DNA of 64,000 nucleotides from Planctomycetota bacterium (GCA_020638655.1 JACKIC010000001.1:1-64000); one strand, 5' to 3'; positions 8,173 through 16,918 are shown, counted from the stretch's first letter. Numbers and translations: made by a program. Notes: generated from the sequence alone by a model not told the origin.

Positions 8173-8178
8173 GCCGCC

Positions 8179-8646
8179 GTGATCACGGTCGTGCAGAGGG
8201 TGCGCTGGGCGCGGGTGCTCGTCGACGACGAGGTCGTCGGCGCGATCGAGCGCGGCGCGCTGCTGCTGGTCTGCGCCGAGCAGGGCGACGGCGAAGCCGA
8301 CGCGATCGAGACCGCGCGCAAGATCACCAGCCTGCGACTGCTGCAGGGCCGCACCCCGCTCGACCGCACCCTGCTCGAAGAAGGCGCCGCCTGCCTCGTG
8401 ATCAGCCAGTTCACGCTGGCCGCCGAACTGCGCCGCGGCAACCGGCCCGACTTCACCGCCGCCGCGCCGCCCGCGGTCGCCGAGCCCCTCTACGAGCTCG
8501 TCGCGCAGCGACTGCGCGACAGCGGCCTGCCGGTGGCCACGGGCCGCTTCGGCGCGAGCATGCTGGTCGAGTCCGCCAACGACGGCCCCGTCACGCTGAC
8601 CCTGACCGTGCGCCAGGGCGCCGTCGTGCCCCGTTCGGGCTCTTGA
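8179..8646 (+). CDS. dtd: D-aminoacyl-tRNA deacylase
   Basis: A 155-residue enzyme that hydrolyses D-amino acids (and Gly mischarged on tRNA-Ala) from tRNA, a proofreading step in the cytoplasm. Both family signatures are present: SQFTLAAELRRGNRPDF (about residues 75-91; usually SQFTLAADxxKGxRPxF) and a C-terminal GASMLVESANDGPVTLTL. The usual Gly-cisPro motif appears here as NDGPVT. The length is close to the normal 145-150. Start is the GTG at 8179, six bases after a -10-like TAGCCT; the N-terminus MITVVQRVRWARV matches MrxVVQRVxxAxV of the family. Confidence 0.95.
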   Translation: MITVVQRVRWARVLVDDEVVGAIERGALLLVCAEQGDGEADAIETARKITSLRLLQGRTPLDRTLLEEGAACLVISQFTLAAELRRGNRPDFTAAAPPAVAEPLYELVAQRLRDSGLPVATGRFGASMLVESANDGPVTLTLTVRQGAVVPRSGS

Positions 8647-8698
8647 CGAGGCCGCGACCTTGGTCGCGCCTTCCCCTTCCGGCATGATGCGCGCGGCG

Positions 8699-9910
8699 AT
8701 GCACGTCCTCTTCCTGGCCCCCGACACGCACGTCTACAACCACGGGTTCCTGCGCGGCCTCAAGGAGCTCGGCGCCAAGGTCTCCGCGATCGGGCCCACC
8801 AGCAAGCAGCGCCTGGCGCCCGAAGCGCGCCGCCACCTCGATGGCTACCGCTCCTGCGCGCGACTGCTCGAGCCGGCCGAACTACTGCGCGCGGCCAAGG
8901 AGCTGGGCACCTTCGACCGCGTCGAGACCATCGACGAGCCGCTTGTCGAGGCCGCCGCGCAATTGCGCGAGACCCTCGGCGTGCCCGGCATCCGCGTCGC
9001 CACCGCGAAGCTGTGCCGCGACAAGGTGGCGATGAAGGCGTTCCTGCGCGAACACGGCGTGCCGTGCGCGCAGTCCACCGCCGCGGGCACCGCCGCCGAG
9101 GCCATCGCCTTCGCCGAGCGCGAGGGTTATCCGCTGATCGCCAAGCCGCTCGCGGGCTTCGGCTCGCTACGCACCTACCGCTGCGGAAACCGCGCCGAAC
9201 TCGACAAGGCCGTGGCCGCGCTGGCGCCGACCCCCGAGCGCCCGATCGCGCTCGAGGAGTTCATCGAGGGCCACGAGGGTTTCTTCGACACGGTGTGCGG
9301 CACCGAGGGCGTGCGCCACGAGTTCGCCGCGCACTACTACCCGGGCTGCCTCGAGGCCGCCGAGCATCGTTGGATCTCGCCGCAGATCGCCGTCACCAAC
9401 CGCATCGAACAGGACGGCTACGACGAGCTGCGCGCGATGAATCGCCGCGTCGTGCAGGCGCTGCAGCTGACCTGCGCGGCGACCCACATGGAGTGGTTCT
9501 TCGGCCCCAAGGGCCTGAAGTTCTCGGAGATCGGCGCGCGGCCGGCGGGCGAGAAGATCTGGGACATGTACCGGGTCGCGAACGAGTTCGACGTCTATCG
9601 CGAATGGGCGCTCGCGATCCTCGGCAGAGCCGGCGAGCAGCGCCCCAGCCGCCGCTTCGCCGCCGGCTCGATCCAGATCCGCCCGAGCAAGGACGGGGCG
9701 ATCACCGGCCACCGCGGCCTGCCGGAGGCCATGCAGCGCTGCAAGCAGTGGATCTACGAGCAGTCGGTGCCGGCCGCTGGGACCAAGACCAAGGGCCTGG
9801 ACAAGGGCTGGCTGGTCAACACCTGGTTCCGCCTCAAGCACCCCGACTACGACCAGCTGCGCGAGCTGATGACGTTCCTGGGCGAGACCGTCAAGGCCGA
9901 CGCGAAGTGA
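8699..9910 (+). CDS. ATP-grasp family carboxylate-amine/thiol ligase-like enzyme
   Basis: A 403-residue cytoplasmic ATP-grasp protein. The preATP-grasp N-terminal region (MHVLFLAPDTHVYNHGFL) is followed by the linker helix CRDKVAMKAFLREHGVPCA, the ATP-binding lysine strand YPLIAKPLAGFGSLRTYRC (about residues 150-168), the acidic LEEFIEGHEGFFDT, and the metal/product loop MEWFFGPKGLKFSEIGARPAG. These are the expected order for carbamoyl-phosphate-synthase-type or biotin-carboxylase-like ligases. The substrate is unknown, and no pathway genes are adjacent. Start alternatives are the ATGs at 8684 and 8687; 8699 places the first beta strand correctly. Confidence 0.75.
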   Translation: MHVLFLAPDTHVYNHGFLRGLKELGAKVSAIGPTSKQRLAPEARRHLDGYRSCARLLEPAELLRAAKELGTFDRVETIDEPLVEAAAQLRETLGVPGIRVATAKLCRDKVAMKAFLREHGVPCAQSTAAGTAAEAIAFAEREGYPLIAKPLAGFGSLRTYRCGNRAELDKAVAALAPTPERPIALEEFIEGHEGFFDTVCGTEGVRHEFAAHYYPGCLEAAEHRWISPQIAVTNRIEQDGYDELRAMNRRVVQALQLTCAATHMEWFFGPKGLKFSEIGARPAGEKIWDMYRVANEFDVYREWALAILGRAGEQRPSRRFAAGSIQIRPSKDGAITGHRGLPEAMQRCKQWIYEQSVPAAGTKTKGLDKGWLVNTWFRLKHPDYDQLRELMTFLGETVKADAK

Positions 9911-9947
9911 CCCGGCGCGCCGGCGTTCGCTCACTCCCGACCGACAC

Positions 9948-10805
9948 TCACTCCAAACCGAGGTCTTCCATGTCCTCTTCCTCGAAGCCGAGGTAGTGGG
10001 CGAGTTCGTGCCACAGCGTGATCCGGATCTGCTCGATCAGGTCCTCGCGGTCGTGCGCGGCGCGCTCGAGGTTGCGCTGGAACAGGTAGATCGTGTTGGG
10101 CCGCAGCTGCGGCAACTCGTAGTCGCTCGTCTCCGGCAGCGGCACGCCGACGAACAGACCGAGGATGTCCGGCGCCACCTCGTCGCCCTCGTCACCCTCG
10201 GCGAGCGACGGCTCGGGCACGTCCTGGACCACGACCGGCACCCGATCCAGGGCCTGGCGGAACTGTCGGGGCAGCTTGCGCGCGGCGCGGCGCACCTCGC
10301 GGTCGAACTCCTGCCGCGTCATGCGCTCCGGCAACCAGTACTTGTCGGGCGCGACGGTCGCGGCGCGCTCGAAGCTCGCCTCCGCGGCGTCGAACTCACC
10401 GCGGCGTTCGAGCAGGGCGCCATGCACCGCGTGCACGTCGGCGATCGGCTCGGGCACCTCCAACGCCGCCTGCACCGCGACCTCGGCCTCGTCGAAGCGC
10501 CACTGCAGGAACAGGGACATCGCCAGCCAGCAGCGCGACGAGGCGCAGTCGGGGTCCTGCGCGAGCACCTCACGGAACTTCGCCTCGGCCCGCCGCGCCT
10601 GCCCCATCGCCATGTAGGCGTCGCCGGCCAGGAACGCCAGATCGAGCGGGTTGCCCTTGCCGGCGGCGACGGCTTCGCCGATCAGGCGCAGGGCTTCTTC
10701 ACACCGGTCTTCGTCGAGCAGGGCTTCGATCTGCTGCGTGACCCCGTCGCCGCCACCTTTCGCGTCGTCGTCGGGCGGCACGATGCCTTCGGGCTCGAGT
10801 TCCAT
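9948..10805 (-). CDS. TPR protein with C-terminal zincin metallopeptidase domain
   Basis: A 285-residue protein. Residues about 20-150 form TPR-like helix pairs (for example AFLAGDAYMAMGQARRAEAK and CWLAMSLFLQWRFDEAEVAV). Residues about 170-285 match the PF06262-type 'possibl zinc metallo-peptidase' family, ending in WHELAHYLGFEEEDMEDLG with HExxH at 266-270 and the acidic run that follows it in that family. No signal peptide is seen with the ATG at 10805; upstream in-frame extension looks non-coding. It is likely a cytoplasmic protease of unknown target. The fusion of TPRs to this small zincin is seen in some planctomycete-like genomes. Confidence 0.75.
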   Translation of the reverse strand: MELEPEGIVPPDDDAKGGGDGVTQQIEALLDEDRCEEALRLIGEAVAAGKGNPLDLAFLAGDAYMAMGQARRAEAKFREVLAQDPDCASSRCWLAMSLFLQWRFDEAEVAVQAALEVPEPIADVHAVHGALLERRGEFDAAEASFERAATVAPDKYWLPERMTRQEFDREVRRAARKLPRQFRQALDRVPVVVQDVPEPSLAEGDEGDEVAPDILGLFVGVPLPETSDYELPQLRPNTIYLFQRNLERAAHDREDLIEQIRITLWHELAHYLGFEEEDMEDLGLE

Positions 10806-11012
10806 GAGCGGGGCAAGTGTGGCCGAGGGCGGGTCGGCGGGGAAGGGCAGCGCACCGGAACCTGCCCGCCACTCGCCGGGGCCGAACAACGGCCACCTGA
10901 CGACGCGACGAAGACCCCCTTGCCTGCGCCAACGCGCCACGTTTCGCTACCGGAGTCGACGCGGAGGCTCCATTGTCATGGGGCGTCCCGCCGATAGCCC
11001 CTCCAGGTTGCC

Positions 11013-11459
11013 ATGACCAAGATCCGCCGCATCCTCTGCCCGACCGACTTCTCCCCCACGGCGCGCCACGCCATCGACTACGCCCTCGAGATGGCCAGGT
11101 CGTTCGGGGCCGAGATCGTGCTGCTGCACGTGATCCCGGACATGGGTTACCCGCTGCGCAGCTTCGGCACCGTCTCGGCGTTCCCCAACCTGCGCGAGGA
11201 GATCCACAAGCGCGGCACCGAAGAGCTCGCCGAACTGCAGGCGCAGCTGGGCACCGACGTGAAGATCACCACCGAGCTGCGCGACGGCGCCAGCCACCAC
11301 GCGATCCTCGACTGCGCCAAGGACGTCGGCGCCGACATGATCATCATCGGCACGCACGGCCACACCGGGCTCAAGCACATGCTGCTCGGCAGCACCGCCG
11401 AGAAGGTCGTGCGCAGCGCCGAGTGCCCGGTGCTGACGGTGCGCAGTGCTGCCGAGTAG
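11013..11459 (+). CDS. Universal stress protein UspA family
   Basis: A 148-residue single-domain Usp protein, the normal length. It opens with KIRRILCPTDFSPTARHAIDYA and ends with the nucleotide-binding signature IIIGTHGHTGLKHMLLGSTAEKVVR (G-2x-G-9x-G-S/T spacing kept), so an ATP-binding UspFG/MJ0577-type member is likely. Usp proteins act in the cytoplasm in starvation, oxygen and stress adaptation. It is convergent with the two-component genes to the right. The last codons and stop are partly duplicated downstream (11448-11491). Confidence 0.9.
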   Translation: MTKIRRILCPTDFSPTARHAIDYALEMARSFGAEIVLLHVIPDMGYPLRSFGTVSAFPNLREEIHKRGTEELAELQAQLGTDVKITTELRDGASHHAILDCAKDVGADMIIIGTHGHTGLKHMLLGSTAEKVVRSAECPVLTVRSAAE

Positions 11460-11491
11460 AACGGGCGGCTGAGTAGAAGCTGCCGAGCAGG
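11448..11491 (+). repeat. Tandem microrepeat over the usp stop codon
   Basis: GCTGCCGAGTAGAA (11448-11461, containing the TAG stop), GCTGAGTAGAA (11468-11478) and GCTGCCGAGCAGG (11479-11491) are degenerate copies of the gene's last codons. It resembles the three-copy stop-codon repeat at 2495-2534. Confidence 0.55.
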
Positions 11492-11493
11492 CC

Positions 11494-11517
11494 GCCGCCG
11501 GGAGGAGAGCCGGCGGC
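11494..11517. terminator. Hairpin between convergent usp and response regulator
   Basis: GCCGCCGG (11494-11501) pairs with CCGGCGGC (11510-11517) around the loop GAGGAGAG. It lies between stop codons at 11459 and 11524 and could terminate in both directions. Confidence 0.45.
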
Positions 11518-11523
11518 CGCGGC

Positions 11524-12189
11524 TCAGACGTTGAGCAGGCCTTCGCGGATCGCCAACCGCGCCAGCTCGGCCGCCGAGTGGCAATCGAGCTTGCGCTGCA
11601 GGTTCTCGCGGTGCTTCTTGACCGTACCCAGCGACAGGTCGAGCAGCGCCGCCACCTCCTTGTTGGCCTTGCCGAGCGCGAGCAGCTGGAACACCTCGCG
11701 CTCGCGCGGCGTCAGCACGCTGAGCGCGCTGCTGTCGCTGGGCATCGGCGCCTCGCCGCGCACGGCGCGCGCCATGATGCCGCTGGCCACCTTCGGCGAC
11801 AGGTAGGAGTCGCCGCGACAGATCGCCTCGATCGCCAGCGCGAGCTCCTCGGGCTCGCTGTCCTTGGACAGGTAGCCGTCCGCGCCGGCCTGCAAGGCCT
11901 GCTGGACGAACTTCATGCCCTCGTGCTGCGACGCCATCAGCACGCGCGTGTGCGACGACACCTGCTTGAGCGGCCCCACCGCATCGATGCCCGACACGCC
12001 GGGCATGGTGATGTCGAGCACGACGACGTCGGGCCGCAAGCGCTCGACCAGCTCGATGCCCTCGCGGGCGCTGCCGGCGTCACCGACCACCTGGAAGTGC
12101 GGGATGCGCTCGAGCAGCGACTTGAAAGCGGCGCGGACCATGGCCTGGTCGTCGATGAGCACCAACGTGACAGTCTGCTTTTCGATCAT
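11524..12189 (-). CDS. NarL/LuxR-type response regulator
   Basis: A 221-residue transcription factor. The receiver domain (about 1-125) has acidic residues LIDDQ at 11-15, phospho-acceptor Asp59 in VVLDITMPG, and Lys in YLSKDSEPEE. The LuxR-type DNA-binding domain (about 155-221) has the signature LTPREREVFQLLALGKANKE, then the recognition helix SLGTVKKHRENLQRKL. Architecture matches FixJ/NarL regulators. It lies 20 bases downstream of a receiver-histidine kinase on the same strand, so the two are probably one operon, and it may be the partner of that kinase or of the FixL-like kinase at 13517. The ATG at 12189 gives a normal receiver N-terminus. Confidence 0.92.
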   Translation of the reverse strand: MIEKQTVTLVLIDDQAMVRAAFKSLLERIPHFQVVGDAGSAREGIELVERLRPDVVVLDITMPGVSGIDAVGPLKQVSSHTRVLMASQHEGMKFVQQALQAGADGYLSKDSEPEELALAIEAICRGDSYLSPKVASGIMARAVRGEAPMPSDSSALSVLTPREREVFQLLALGKANKEVAALLDLSLGTVKKHRENLQRKLDCHSAAELARLAIREGLLNV

Positions 12190-12209
12190 GGCTGAGCCTT
12201 CGTTCGCGA

Positions 12210-13355
12210 TCACGCCGGGGAGTCGGGGGTGATCGAAGAACCTTGGTTCTTGGGGATTTCCGCGCTGCCCGCAGCGTCCTCCGACAGTTCCACGGGCAGC
12301 GCAGGGAGTTCGATCCGGAAACAGGCGCCGGCCCCGGGACGGTCGACGAGACCGATCGAGCCGGCGTGAGATTCGACGACCTTCCGACAGAAGGCGAGCC
12401 CAATCCCGGTGCCGTAGGACTTGGAGCTGTGGAACGGCTTGAAGATCTCCTCGCGGCGGTCGGCGGCGACGCCGGGGCCGTCGTCGGCGACATCGACCAC
12501 GATCCTGCCGCCGCTGCGGCGGGCGACGAGATCGATCTGACCGTTCCCGCCGCAGGCCTCGGCGGCGTTGCGCACGAGATTGGTGACGACCTCGCCGAAC
12601 AACTGCGGGTCCACCATCGCCTGCAACTCCGGCTCGCAGCGCACCTCGAGGGTCATGTTGGTCATGATTTCGAGGCGACCGAGCTCCTTGAGGCAGCTGC
12701 CGAACAGGCGCTCGAGCAGCACGGGCTCCTTGTGCAGGTCCAGCGGCTTGGCGAACGACAGCGTCTGGCTGAGCATGCGCTCGATCCGGTTGAGGTTGCC
12801 GACGAACTCCTCGATCAGCACCTTGTCCTCGATGCCGAGCTTCTGGCCGACGGCGCGCAACGCGTGGCGCAGACTCGTGATCGGGGTACGGATCTCGTGC
12901 GTGAGCACCGACGCCGATTCGCCGAGCATCGCCAGGTTGCGCAGCACCTCGAGCTCGACCTGCCGCGCGCGGTCGCGCTCGCGCAGCAGCTGCACGTGCC
13001 GCAGGCCGCGCTGCACCGCCTCGAGCAGCTTGTCCTTGGTGACCGGCTTGCTGATGTAGTCGAAGGCCCCGCGCCGCACCGCCTCGGAGGCGGTCTCCAG
13101 GTTGGGCTCGCCCGTGATCAGGATCACGGGTTCCTGACAGAGCCGGGCCTGCACGACCTCCGACAGCACCTTCATGCCGTCGAATTCGGGCATGACGATG
13201 TCGGTGATCACGATCTCGAACTTGCCCGGCCACAGGTGGTGTGACACCGCGGCGAAGCTCGAACCGCGGATCACCTCATGACCCTGCAGCTCCAAGAAGC
13301 GGGCCAGCGTCTGCAGCAGGCGCACCTCGTCGTCGATGAGAATGATCCGGGCCAT
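12210..13355 (-). CDS. Receiver-histidine kinase (REC-HisKA-HATPase)
   Basis: A 381-residue soluble signalling protein with an N-terminal receiver (about 1-120; Asp52 in ITDIVMPEFDGM; Lys in DYISKPVTKDK). A dimerisation/phospho-acceptor domain follows, with His153 in VLTHEIRTPITSL, then an ATP-binding domain with N box TNLVRNAAEA and G boxes VADDGPGVA and GTGIGLAFC. There is no sensor domain, so it must be driven by phosphorylation of its own receiver by another kinase. This order is typical of phosphorelay middle members. It is head-to-head with the FixL-like kinase gene and upstream of the LuxR-type regulator. Confidence 0.9.
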   Translation of the reverse strand: MARIILIDDEVRLLQTLARFLELQGHEVIRGSSFAAVSHHLWPGKFEIVITDIVMPEFDGMKVLSEVVQARLCQEPVILITGEPNLETASEAVRRGAFDYISKPVTKDKLLEAVQRGLRHVQLLRERDRARQVELEVLRNLAMLGESASVLTHEIRTPITSLRHALRAVGQKLGIEDKVLIEEFVGNLNRIERMLSQTLSFAKPLDLHKEPVLLERLFGSCLKELGRLEIMTNMTLEVRCEPELQAMVDPQLFGEVVTNLVRNAAEACGGNGQIDLVARRSGGRIVVDVADDGPGVAADRREEIFKPFHSSKSYGTGIGLAFCRKVVESHAGSIGLVDRPGAGACFRIELPALPVELSEDAAGSAEIPKNQGSSITPDSPA

Positions 13356-13516
13356 TGGCTGAGTCGGACTTGCGCGCCCCGCGGCGGGCCGGCGCTACGT
13401 CCGTGTCGGAGTATTCTGGCAGACCGGGGACGCGGAAGAGACGGGGCCAAGTTCGTATTGCGGCAATGACTTGGACCGTAGACAAGCGGCAGGTCCTCGC
13501 TACAAAACGAGGCAGC

Positions 13517-14857
13517 ATGTCCGATGCGACGGCCTCACCGACCGGGAACGAGCGCACCGCTCCGTCCCTGATCCCTGCTGCGGTCGTCCTGTCGGCCGGC
13601 GCCGGTTTCGGCGGTTCGGCCACCCTCGTCGAGAACGCCTCGCCGTGGCACGCCGTGCTCTGGCTCGCCGCCGGAGTGGCGCTGGCCACAGGCGCTTCCC
13701 TGCTCTGGTGCCGCCGGCAGCTGCGCATGTGGGTCACGCGGGCCTCGGCGCGGGCCGAGCGCGAGCGCAGCGTCGCCGCGGGCGCGGCCAGCGCCCACGC
13801 GGCGCGCTGGCGGGCGATCGTCGACACCGCCACCGAGGGCATCGTCACGATCGACGCGCGCGGCAACATCGAGAACGTCAACGGCGCGGCGATCCGCCTG
13901 TTCGGCTACGCCGAGAGCGAACTGGTCGGCAGGAACGTCACGATCCTGATGCCCGAACCGTTCAACTCCGAGCACGACGGCTACCTGCGCCGCTACCGGC
14001 AGACCGGGGAGAAGCGCATCATCGGCATCGGGCGCGAGGTCGTCGGCCGGCGCAAGGACGGCTCGATGTTCCCCATCGACCTCTCCGTGGGCGAGGGCTG
14101 GATCGGCGAGGACCGGTTCTTCACGGCCGTGATCCGGGACATCACCGACCGCAAGCAGATGCAGTCGAAGCTGGCCCAGACCGAGCGACTTGCGGCCGTC
14201 GGCGAGCTCGCGGCCGGCATCGCCCACGAGGTCAACAACCCCATCAACACGATGATCAACTGCGCCCAGCTGATCCTCGACGGGGACGACCCCAAGGAGA
14301 ACTGTCAGGTCGTGATCGAGGAGGGCGAGCGCATCGCCGAGATCGTCAAGGACCTGCTGCAGTTCGCGCGCGACGATCAGGACCGCGCCCAGCCGACCTT
14401 CCTGCCCGACGTCGTGCAGCGCACGCTCCGCCTGATCGGCGAGAACTTCAAGCGCCACGGCATCACCCTGCGCGTCACCGTGCCCGAGGAGCTGCCCCAG
14501 GTGCTGGCCCGCCCGCAGCAGATCCAGCAGGTCCTGCTCAACCTGCTGATCAACGCCAAGGACGCCCTGCTGCACCACCAGTGCGACGTGCGTCAGGTGG
14601 TGCTGTCGAGCGAGGTCGGCGAGAACGGCGTCGAGCTGCGCGTCGCCGACAACGGACCGGGCATCCCGGAAAGCCTCGGCGAGCGCGTGTTCGAGCCGTT
14701 CGTCACCACCAAGCGCGCCCGCGGCGGCACGGGGCTGGGCCTGTCGGTCAGCAAGAGCATCGTCGAGGGCTACTCCGGCACGCTCGCCGTCGAGACCACC
14801 CCCGGCGGCGGCGCGACCTTCCGCATCTGGCTGCCGCGCACCGAACGGGCCGAGTGA
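13517..14857 (+). CDS. FixL-like PAS sensor histidine kinase (putative heme oxygen sensor)
   Basis: A 446-residue membrane-associated kinase. Hydrophobic segments lie at about 19-36 and 45-64. A PAS domain (about 95-210) closely resembles FixL: His153 in SEHDGYL aligns with the proximal heme ligand (His200 of Bradyrhizobium FixL), Arg159 with Arg206 and Arg173 (IIGIGR) with Arg220, with identical spacing. HisKA follows, with His237 in GIAHEVNNPINT, then HATPase motifs NLLINAKDALL, VADNGPGIP and GTGLGLSVS. The ATG at 13517 is preferred over upstream frame extension. The gene ends 6 bases from the convergent cbb3 cluster, which FixL systems control in rhizobia. Heme binding is inferred. Confidence 0.85.
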   Translation: MSDATASPTGNERTAPSLIPAAVVLSAGAGFGGSATLVENASPWHAVLWLAAGVALATGASLLWCRRQLRMWVTRASARAERERSVAAGAASAHAARWRAIVDTATEGIVTIDARGNIENVNGAAIRLFGYAESELVGRNVTILMPEPFNSEHDGYLRRYRQTGEKRIIGIGREVVGRRKDGSMFPIDLSVGEGWIGEDRFFTAVIRDITDRKQMQSKLAQTERLAAVGELAAGIAHEVNNPINTMINCAQLILDGDDPKENCQVVIEEGERIAEIVKDLLQFARDDQDRAQPTFLPDVVQRTLRLIGENFKRHGITLRVTVPEELPQVLARPQQIQQVLLNLLINAKDALLHHQCDVRQVVLSSEVGENGVELRVADNGPGIPESLGERVFEPFVTTKRARGGTGLGLSVSKSIVEGYSGTLAVETTPGGGATFRIWLPRTERAE

Positions 14858-14868
14858 CGCGGGTCACT
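14853..14868. terminator. Stop-codon palindrome between fixL-like gene and ccoG
   Basis: AGTGA (14853-14857) and TCACT (14864-14868) pair around CGCGGG; each arm contains one gene's TGA stop. Stem of five base pairs only, so weak. Confidence 0.3.
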
Positions 14869-16336
14869 TCGCGGTCGATGGCCCGAGCAGGGTGCCCTTG
14901 GCTACGCGCACGAGGTGCTGCTCGCCCTCGTCGCACGACACCTCGATCTCGACCACCATGCCGTGCGCGAACTTCGCCTTGTCGACGAACACGTGCACGG
15001 GGATGTGCACGTCCTTGAGGGACTCGAGCTGCACCTCGGGCATCGCCACCAACACCTGTACGTCGGCCTCGGGCCGAGCCGCGATCTTGAAGTCGCGGGC
15101 GCCCGACCGCTTGTTGATCACGTAGAGGTCGAACACGCTGTGCAGGCGCTCGCCCTCGATCTGGTAGGGCATGCCCGGCGCGCGCTGCAGGCTGGCCTCG
15201 AACGGGTGCCGCTTGGTCACCGCGAACGACATCACGCCCAGGCCGAGCAGCAGCAACACCGCGTAGAGCACGACGCGGCCGCGCAGGAACCGGCGCTTGC
15301 CGGTCTCGAAGCCGCGCTGGCTGTCGTAGCGCACGAGCCCCTTGGGCCGGCCGAGCTTGACCATCACCTCGTCGCACGCGTCGATGCAGTTGGCGCAGCC
15401 GACGCACTCGAGCTGCGTGCCGTTGCGGATGTCGATGCCCGTTGGGCACACCGAGACGCAGCGATAGCAGTCGACGCAGTCGCCGGCGCCCTGTTCGTGG
15501 GCCGGACCGCGCGGCTCGCCGCGTTTCTCGTCGTAGCCGACCAGGACCGTGTCGGCGTCGTAGAGCGCGCCCTGCAGGCGGCCGTACGGGCAGACGACGA
15601 TGCAGAGCTGTTCACGGAACCACGTGAAGTTGACGAACAGGATCAGCGTCGCGACCAGCACGAACACGAACGCCACCGGGCTCTGCGCCGGCGACGACGC
15701 GACCGCGTCGACGAGGTCCTCGACGCGCATGAAGTAGCCGAGGAACGAGTGCGTGATCACCGCGGCGATCGCGAAGAACACCACCAGCTTGAGCCCCCGG
15801 CGCACCAGCTTGCCGCCGCTGAGCGGCGCCTTGTCGAGCTTGGCGCGCGCCGCGGCGGGGCCTTCGATCCAGCGCTCGATGCGCCGGAACACGCCCTCGA
15901 GGAACACCGTCTGCGGACACGCGTAGCCGCACCAGACGCGGCCGTAGAGACCCGCGGCGACGAACAGGGCGAAGCCCAGCCCGCTGATGAAGAAGAACGC
16001 GTACCAGAAGTCCTGGGCGTTGAAGGTCTGCCCGAGCAGGTAGAAGTGCCGCGCGGGCAGGTCGATCAGCAGCACCGGGATGCCGTCGATGCGCAGCCAC
16101 GGCACGAGCAGGTAGACGCCGATCAGCACGATCCACAGCGCGTGCTTGAGCAGCTGGAAGCGCCCGCGCACGTCCGCCGGGTGGATCGCGTTGCGCGACC
16201 CGTCCGGGTTGATGCTGAACAGGGTGTCGACGTCGGGGCGGCGCACGACGGCGCGCCCCTTGTGCACCTTGGGCTTGGCGACGGCTCCTGAGGCCGCAGC
16301 CGGCGCGCCTTCACGGTCGACTTCTGGATCGGTCAT
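14864..16336 (-). CDS. ccoG: Cytochrome c oxidase accessory protein CcoG
   Basis: A 490-residue membrane ferredoxin (RdxA/FixG family) linked to copper delivery and maturation of cbb3 oxidase. About five hydrophobic segments are visible (for example around residues 65-85, 115-135, 180-200, 215-235 and 350-370). The N-proximal VWCGYACPQTVFLEG and CIVVCPYGRLQ motifs are typical. Two 4Fe-4S motifs, CVDCYRCVSVCPTGIDIRNG and CVGCANCIDACDEVM, lie at about 288-330. The C-terminal Ig-like FixG domain is present. It is last in the cco cluster, 27 bases after ccoP. Length is normal. Confidence 0.95.
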   Translation of the reverse strand: MTDPEVDREGAPAAASGAVAKPKVHKGRAVVRRPDVDTLFSINPDGSRNAIHPADVRGRFQLLKHALWIVLIGVYLLVPWLRIDGIPVLLIDLPARHFYLLGQTFNAQDFWYAFFFISGLGFALFVAAGLYGRVWCGYACPQTVFLEGVFRRIERWIEGPAAARAKLDKAPLSGGKLVRRGLKLVVFFAIAAVITHSFLGYFMRVEDLVDAVASSPAQSPVAFVFVLVATLILFVNFTWFREQLCIVVCPYGRLQGALYDADTVLVGYDEKRGEPRGPAHEQGAGDCVDCYRCVSVCPTGIDIRNGTQLECVGCANCIDACDEVMVKLGRPKGLVRYDSQRGFETGKRRFLRGRVVLYAVLLLLGLGVMSFAVTKRHPFEASLQRAPGMPYQIEGERLHSVFDLYVINKRSGARDFKIAARPEADVQVLVAMPEVQLESLKDVHIPVHVFVDKAKFAHGMVVEIEVSCDEGEQHLVRVAKGTLLGPSTAK

Positions 16337-16363
16337 GTCGTCACAACGCCGCCGCGGCGCCGG

Positions 16364-16918
16364 TTATTGCTTCTTGGCGTTCGGCTCCGGCGGCTTGCCC
16401 GGCACATTCGTGTTCATGATCGACAGCACGTAGGCAGTGGCGCGCTGGATGAACAACGGCCCCTGATCCTTGTGCGCGAGCATGCCGCCGGGCCGGCCGT
16501 CGCGGATCGTCGTGTAGATGTCCATCGGCTTGTTGCCGTAGATCCAGTACGCATCCGTCAGGTTCGGACCGACCAGACCGCTTGCGTCCGGCTTGTGGCA
16601 GAGCGCACACTTGCCGGGATCCTTGAAGATCTTCGCGCCCTCGGCGACCACCGCCGGCTCCTTGGCCAGCTTCAACAGCAGCTCGTCGGTGACGGGGTTC
16701 TTGGCGAGCTCCGCCTCGAGCCGAGCCGCCGCCACCTGTTGCTCGATGGTGTAGGCCTCGATCGGCAGCTCGCCCGTGCCCAGAGTGTGGTAGTGCACCC
16801 AGTAGGCGATCGAGAAGATGCACGCCAGATAGAACGTCCACAGCCACCAGTTCGGCAACCGGTTGTCGAACTCCTGGATGCCATCGAAGGTGTGCTCCCG
16901 CAGATTCTCGTTGCTCAT
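16364..16918 (-). CDS. ccoP: cbb3 oxidase subunit CcoP, single-heme form
   Basis: A 184-residue membrane-anchored cytochrome c. The N-terminal segment HTFDGIQEFDNRLPNWW, followed by one transmembrane helix WTFYLACIFSIAYWVHYH, is diagnostic of CcoP/FixP. Only one heme motif, CALCHK, is present (about residue 116), followed by VGPNLTDAYWIYG and a Met-containing ligand loop. Classical CcoP is about 300 residues with two CxxCH domains, so this is a short form with one heme. It may still carry electrons to CcoO. A GAGGAG ribosome site precedes the ATG. It follows ccoQ by 5 bases. Confidence 0.92.
   Translation of the reverse strand: MSNENLREHTFDGIQEFDNRLPNWWLWTFYLACIFSIAYWVHYHTLGTGELPIEAYTIEQQVAAARLEAELAKNPVTDELLLKLAKEPAVVAEGAKIFKDPGKCALCHKPDASGLVGPNLTDAYWIYGNKPMDIYTTIRDGRPGGMLAHKDQGPLFIQRATAYVLSIMNTNVPGKPPEPNAKKQ

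Noticed and set aside
10806..11012. N-terminal extension of the TPR-zincin protein or a small gene in the 207-base gap
   Set aside because: The open minus-strand extension is Arg/Gly/Pro-rich and lacks a start with a ribosome site; no conserved motif is visible.
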